Shown here piece by piece: positions 61,581 to 64,000 of a stretch of 64,000 bases of DNA. Made by a program: the position numbers and the translations under genes. The first letter of the stretch is position 1; every line of letters starts with the position of its first letter. The DNA is from Desulfuromonadales bacterium. GTDB lineage: Bacteria; Desulfobacterota; Desulfuromonadia; Geobacterales; Pseudopelobacteraceae. Below the pieces are notes generated by a model, which worked only from the letters and a program-made list of their open reading frames with translations, was not told the origin of the DNA and ran no database searches. The stretch lies in NCBI GenBank assembly GCA_016650295.1, contig JAENWA010000092.1, positions 1 through 64,000 on the forward strand, written 5' to 3'.

Positions 61581-63320
61581 CTATTGTATGTTGATTGGCG
61601 CGGTTGTTGTATTGCCGCCAAAAGAGGCCTTGATGATCGTTGAGCCGCTATTTACGCCCACGAACTGCCCCGGTTGATTCGTCTCGTCAGCCTCAATAGC
61701 GACGTTCGTGGAGTCGGACGACCAGGCCGTATCTTCGGTCACATCCTGACTGGTGCCGCCGTCGTAGTTTGCCGTTGCAGTGAACTGTACCTGATTACCT
61801 GGGGTAACACTTTGGGGGGAGATGACCGGCTGGTTGCTCTGGAGCGTCCGAACTGTGATTGTCACCACTGGTGCAGGAGTAATCGTCAAGCCGCCAAACG
61901 CGGCAGTGATGGTGGTATTGCCAGCGGCAACTCCTCTGACACGTCCTTTGGTAATGCCGATATCACCGACTGTGGCTATTGCTGTGCTGAGAGACGACCA
62001 GGCAGTGTTGGCGGTCACGTCCTGGGACGAGCCGTCATTGAAGGTGGCTATTACTTTGAAGCGGGCGCTGGTCCCGGCCGGCAGGTTCATATTAGACGGA
62101 GAAATTGTAAGGGACGAAATCGTTGGGGTGGTAACCGCCAGACTGGTTACGGCGGACAGCGTTCCGGAGGGGAGCGTAACGCTGGCCGTAATTGTAGTCG
62201 GGGTTCCAACCGGTGTAACATTGTCGGCAGAAAGCAAGGCCAGATTCCCGCCCGGTTTCGTCACTGTTGCGAAGTTGGTACCAGGAGCCGGTGACAAGGT
62301 AGCAAAACCGGTAATATCCCGTTTAGCGCCATTGCTGAAGGTTCCGGTGACGGTCAGGCGGGCGACGGTCCCCTGGACCAGAGTGACATTGGCCGGTGAT
62401 ACGGTAAAGCTGCTCAGAGTCCCTCCCGTCACATTGAGGTTAGTTGTCCCGCTTGCGCCATTCAGACTGGCAGTGATCGTTGTAGTTCCCTGCGACAGGG
62501 TCGTGAATGAACCACCGGCGGCGGCTATAGTCGCTGCATTAGAATTGGATGTGGTCCAGGTAACCTGATTGGTGACATCTTTAGACGTTCCATCGGTAAA
62601 AAGACCGGTTGCCGTAAAACTCCCCGTGGACAGACTCAGGATCGAAGGATTAGCCGGTGTGACTGTAATCGATAGCGCTACCGGAGCCGTGGCAGTCAGC
62701 TGTGCAGTACCGCTGACACTATTTAAAGTCGCTGTGATCGTCGCAGTTCCGGTTGCTGCAACAGCCGTGGCAAGCCCTGTGTTGTTGACTGTCGCCACGG
62801 CAGGGGCACTCGAATTCCAGGTAGCGCCATCGGCGGTCAGATCCTGAGTTGTCTGGGTTGTGCCGTCCAAGAAGGTGCCGATAGCAGTAAATTGGGCGGT
62901 CAAGCCCTGGGCAACGGAAACAGTCGCCGGGGTGATCGCAATGGATGTGACCGCCGCGTTGCTGACCGTCAATGTAAAAGTGCCCGACACACCCTTCACG
63001 GTTGCGGTCAACGTGGCGGTTCCCGGGGCAATACCTGTAACCCGATTCGGGCTCGCAGCAGTAACAAAATCGGCTATGGCGGTAGAACTACTCGTCCAGA
63101 CCACTTGTTTGGTAATGTCTACAGGGGTGGACAGGCCTGCGAAAAAACCATTTACCGTAAGCTTGGTGGAAGTACCCTTTGCAATGGTAGGGGAAACCGC
63201 AGTGATCTCGATCGAGGTCAGGGGGAGAAAATCAGTGACTGTCCGGGACGGAGTTCCATTCCATCCGCAACCGGATAACAGCAGTACTGTAATCAAACCT
63301 GAAAATAACAGGTTAAACAT
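61581..63320 (-). CDS. Lipoprotein with six Ig-like (Big_2) repeats
   Basis: 579-aa surface-type protein. Lipobox LLLSGC lies near residue 19. Six ~90-residue Big_2-type repeats follow, each beginning like TSIAITPATVSVAQGLTAQFTAIGTF and carrying VTWTTSN…AT with a closing GTTTITA strand. Repeats of this kind occur in adhesins and in structural proteins. No catalytic domain. The ATG with GGAGG 6 nt upstream is the second of two close ATGs. Confidence 0.85.
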   Translation of the reverse strand: MFNLLFSGLITVLLLSGCGWNGTPSRTVTDFLPLTSIEITAVSPTIAKGTSTKLTVNGFFAGLSTPVDITKQVVWTSSSTAIADFVTAASPNRVTGIAPGTATLTATVKGVSGTFTLTVSNAAVTSIAITPATVSVAQGLTAQFTAIGTFLDGTTQTTQDLTADGATWNSSAPAVATVNNTGLATAVAATGTATITATLNSVSGTAQLTATAPVALSITVTPANPSILSLSTGSFTATGLFTDGTSKDVTNQVTWTTSNSNAATIAAAGGSFTTLSQGTTTITASLNGASGTTNLNVTGGTLSSFTVSPANVTLVQGTVARLTVTGTFSNGAKRDITGFATLSPAPGTNFATVTKPGGNLALLSADNVTPVGTPTTITASVTLPSGTLSAVTSLAVTTPTISSLTISPSNMNLPAGTSARFKVIATFNDGSSQDVTANTAWSSLSTAIATVGDIGITKGRVRGVAAGNTTITAAFGGLTITPAPVVTITVRTLQSNQPVISPQSVTPGNQVQFTATANYDGGTSQDVTEDTAWSSDSTNVAIEADETNQPGQFVGVNSGSTIIKASFGGNTTTAPINIQ

Positions 63321-63364
63321 GCACATCCTCCAAGAAAATTTAGTAGGGATTTTTGTAACAAATC

Positions 63365-63994
63365 TTACTGTTTGATGGTCTTGTCGCCCGGCTTCCAGTT
63401 AATCGGACACAGTTCTTCGGTCTGCAACGCCTTCAAGACCCGCAGGGTCTCATCAACGCTGCGCCCGACCTTGTCGCTGTGAACAACCCGGTACTGGATC
63501 ACGCCGTTCGGGTCAATGATGAACAGTCCGCGCCGGGCAGTGCTCTGTTCCGTGTCCAGAACACCGTAGGAACGTGTCATCTGTTTACTGAAGTCCGACA
63601 ACAGCGGATATTCCACTTTATCAAGGGCGCCGCTCCTGATCCAGGCCAGATGTGAGTACTTACTGTCAACAGATACTGCCAGCACCACCGCGTTTGCCTT
63701 GGAGAATTCGGGCAGTGATTTGCTGAAGCCTTTGATCTCTGTCGGACAGACAAAGGTGAAATCACCGGGATAGAAGAACAATACCACCCATTTACCTTGG
63801 TAATCGCTCAAGCTGACTTTTTTGAACTCCAGGTTGACCACCGCATCCAGTGTAAAGGGAGGAGCAGGCGACCCTACCTCGAAGGCGGACTTGTCGTGAC
63901 CGACGGGATGGATATTGGAAACCGGTGCTGCGCAAACCGTTCCGGAAATGGTGAAGGCAAGTAAAAGTGTAATGATTCCAGAAAAATATTTCAT
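63365..63994 (-). CDS. Exported 2-Cys peroxiredoxin
   Basis: 209-aa AhpC/Prx1-type peroxiredoxin with an N-terminal signal (IITLLLAFTISGTVCA), unusual for this normally cytosolic family, so it should work in the periplasm. Peroxidatic Cys83 is in FTFVCPTE and resolving Cys196 in EELCPINW. Reduces peroxides using thioredoxin-like partners. The ATG is only a few bases from the window edge, so its promoter is not visible. Confidence 0.9.
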   Translation of the reverse strand: MKYFSGIITLLLAFTISGTVCAAPVSNIHPVGHDKSAFEVGSPAPPFTLDAVVNLEFKKVSLSDYQGKWVVLFFYPGDFTFVCPTEIKGFSKSLPEFSKANAVVLAVSVDSKYSHLAWIRSGALDKVEYPLLSDFSKQMTRSYGVLDTEQSTARRGLFIIDPNGVIQYRVVHSDKVGRSVDETLRVLKALQTEELCPINWKPGDKTIKQ

Positions 63995-64000
63995 AGAATA

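Overview
The window looks like a chromosomal segment of a Geobacter/Pelobacter-type member of the Desulfuromonadota. This is inferred from the gene families present: a membrane-bound uptake [NiFe] hydrogenase, a sigma-54-linked TRAP transporter, hopanoid HpnJ, bacteriohemerythrin, abundant two-component and partner-switching signalling, and heptamer minisatellites. Core genes are GC-rich. AT-richer islands carry toxin-antitoxin modules, relic genes and palindromes. I cannot name the species from sequence alone.

Layout. 1-2070: the end of an rRNA operon (partial 5S), then lplA-lipA for lipoate. 2264-6356: uptake hydrogenase hyaABC plus protease hyaD. 6399-9900: an accessory strip with BrnT/BrnA, a PRC-barrel protein, a 37-aa-class membrane peptide and several palindromes. 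9905-16433 (minus strand): a compact six-gene operon encoding an APH/AAA kinase, a two-helix membrane protein, an SLC5-symporter/STAC/GAF/PP2C phosphatase fusion, a STAS antagonist, an RsbW-like kinase and an HD phosphohydrolase. 16530-24330: TPR lipoprotein, peptide-binding lipoprotein, a gutted SNF2 helicase, a TPM-domain protein, two peptide permeases and an EamA transporter. 24565-26189: a sigma-54 promoter before a small membrane protein, and PPK2. 26204-31726 (minus): an antiporter graveyard holding intact nhaA and nhaD, relics of two other antiporter genes, and hpnJ.

31802-42564: TRAP transporter dctPQM with a textbook sigma-54 promoter and an upstream 12-bp inverted repeat, a methyltransferase, an NtrC-type regulator and two sensor kinases. 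42661-46455: heptamer minisatellite, UbiD decarboxylase with a one-base frameshift, a 46-nt palindrome in front of bacteriohemerythrin, and an orphan HigA. 46535-49513: zur-znuACB zinc uptake. 49683-53628: L,D-transpeptidase, small stress-type genes, and a dead CRISPR-Cas locus (cas1 5' end, cas6 3' end) with a PIN/UPF0175 toxin-antitoxin pair between the two pieces. 53721-58970: MerA-like reductase, then pyruvate (or acetoin-type) dehydrogenase E1alpha, E1beta, E2 and a DUF309 protein. 59008-64000: zinc-ribbon protein, spermidine-synthase-like protein, exported proteins, an Ig-repeat lipoprotein and an exported peroxiredoxin.

How genes work together. LplA/LipA supply the lipoyl group needed by the E2 subunit 55 kb away. 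The hydrogenase delivers electrons to the quinone pool through cytochrome b. The NtrC-type regulator and one sensor kinase are placed to control dctPQM through sigma-54. The SLC5-PP2C fusion probably reports solute or ion state to a STAS/anti-sigma switch. The most unusual items are the SLC5-STAC-GAF-PP2C operon, the CRISPR-Cas relic, the sigma-54/inverted-repeat architecture of the TRAP operon, and the decayed antiporter paralogs.
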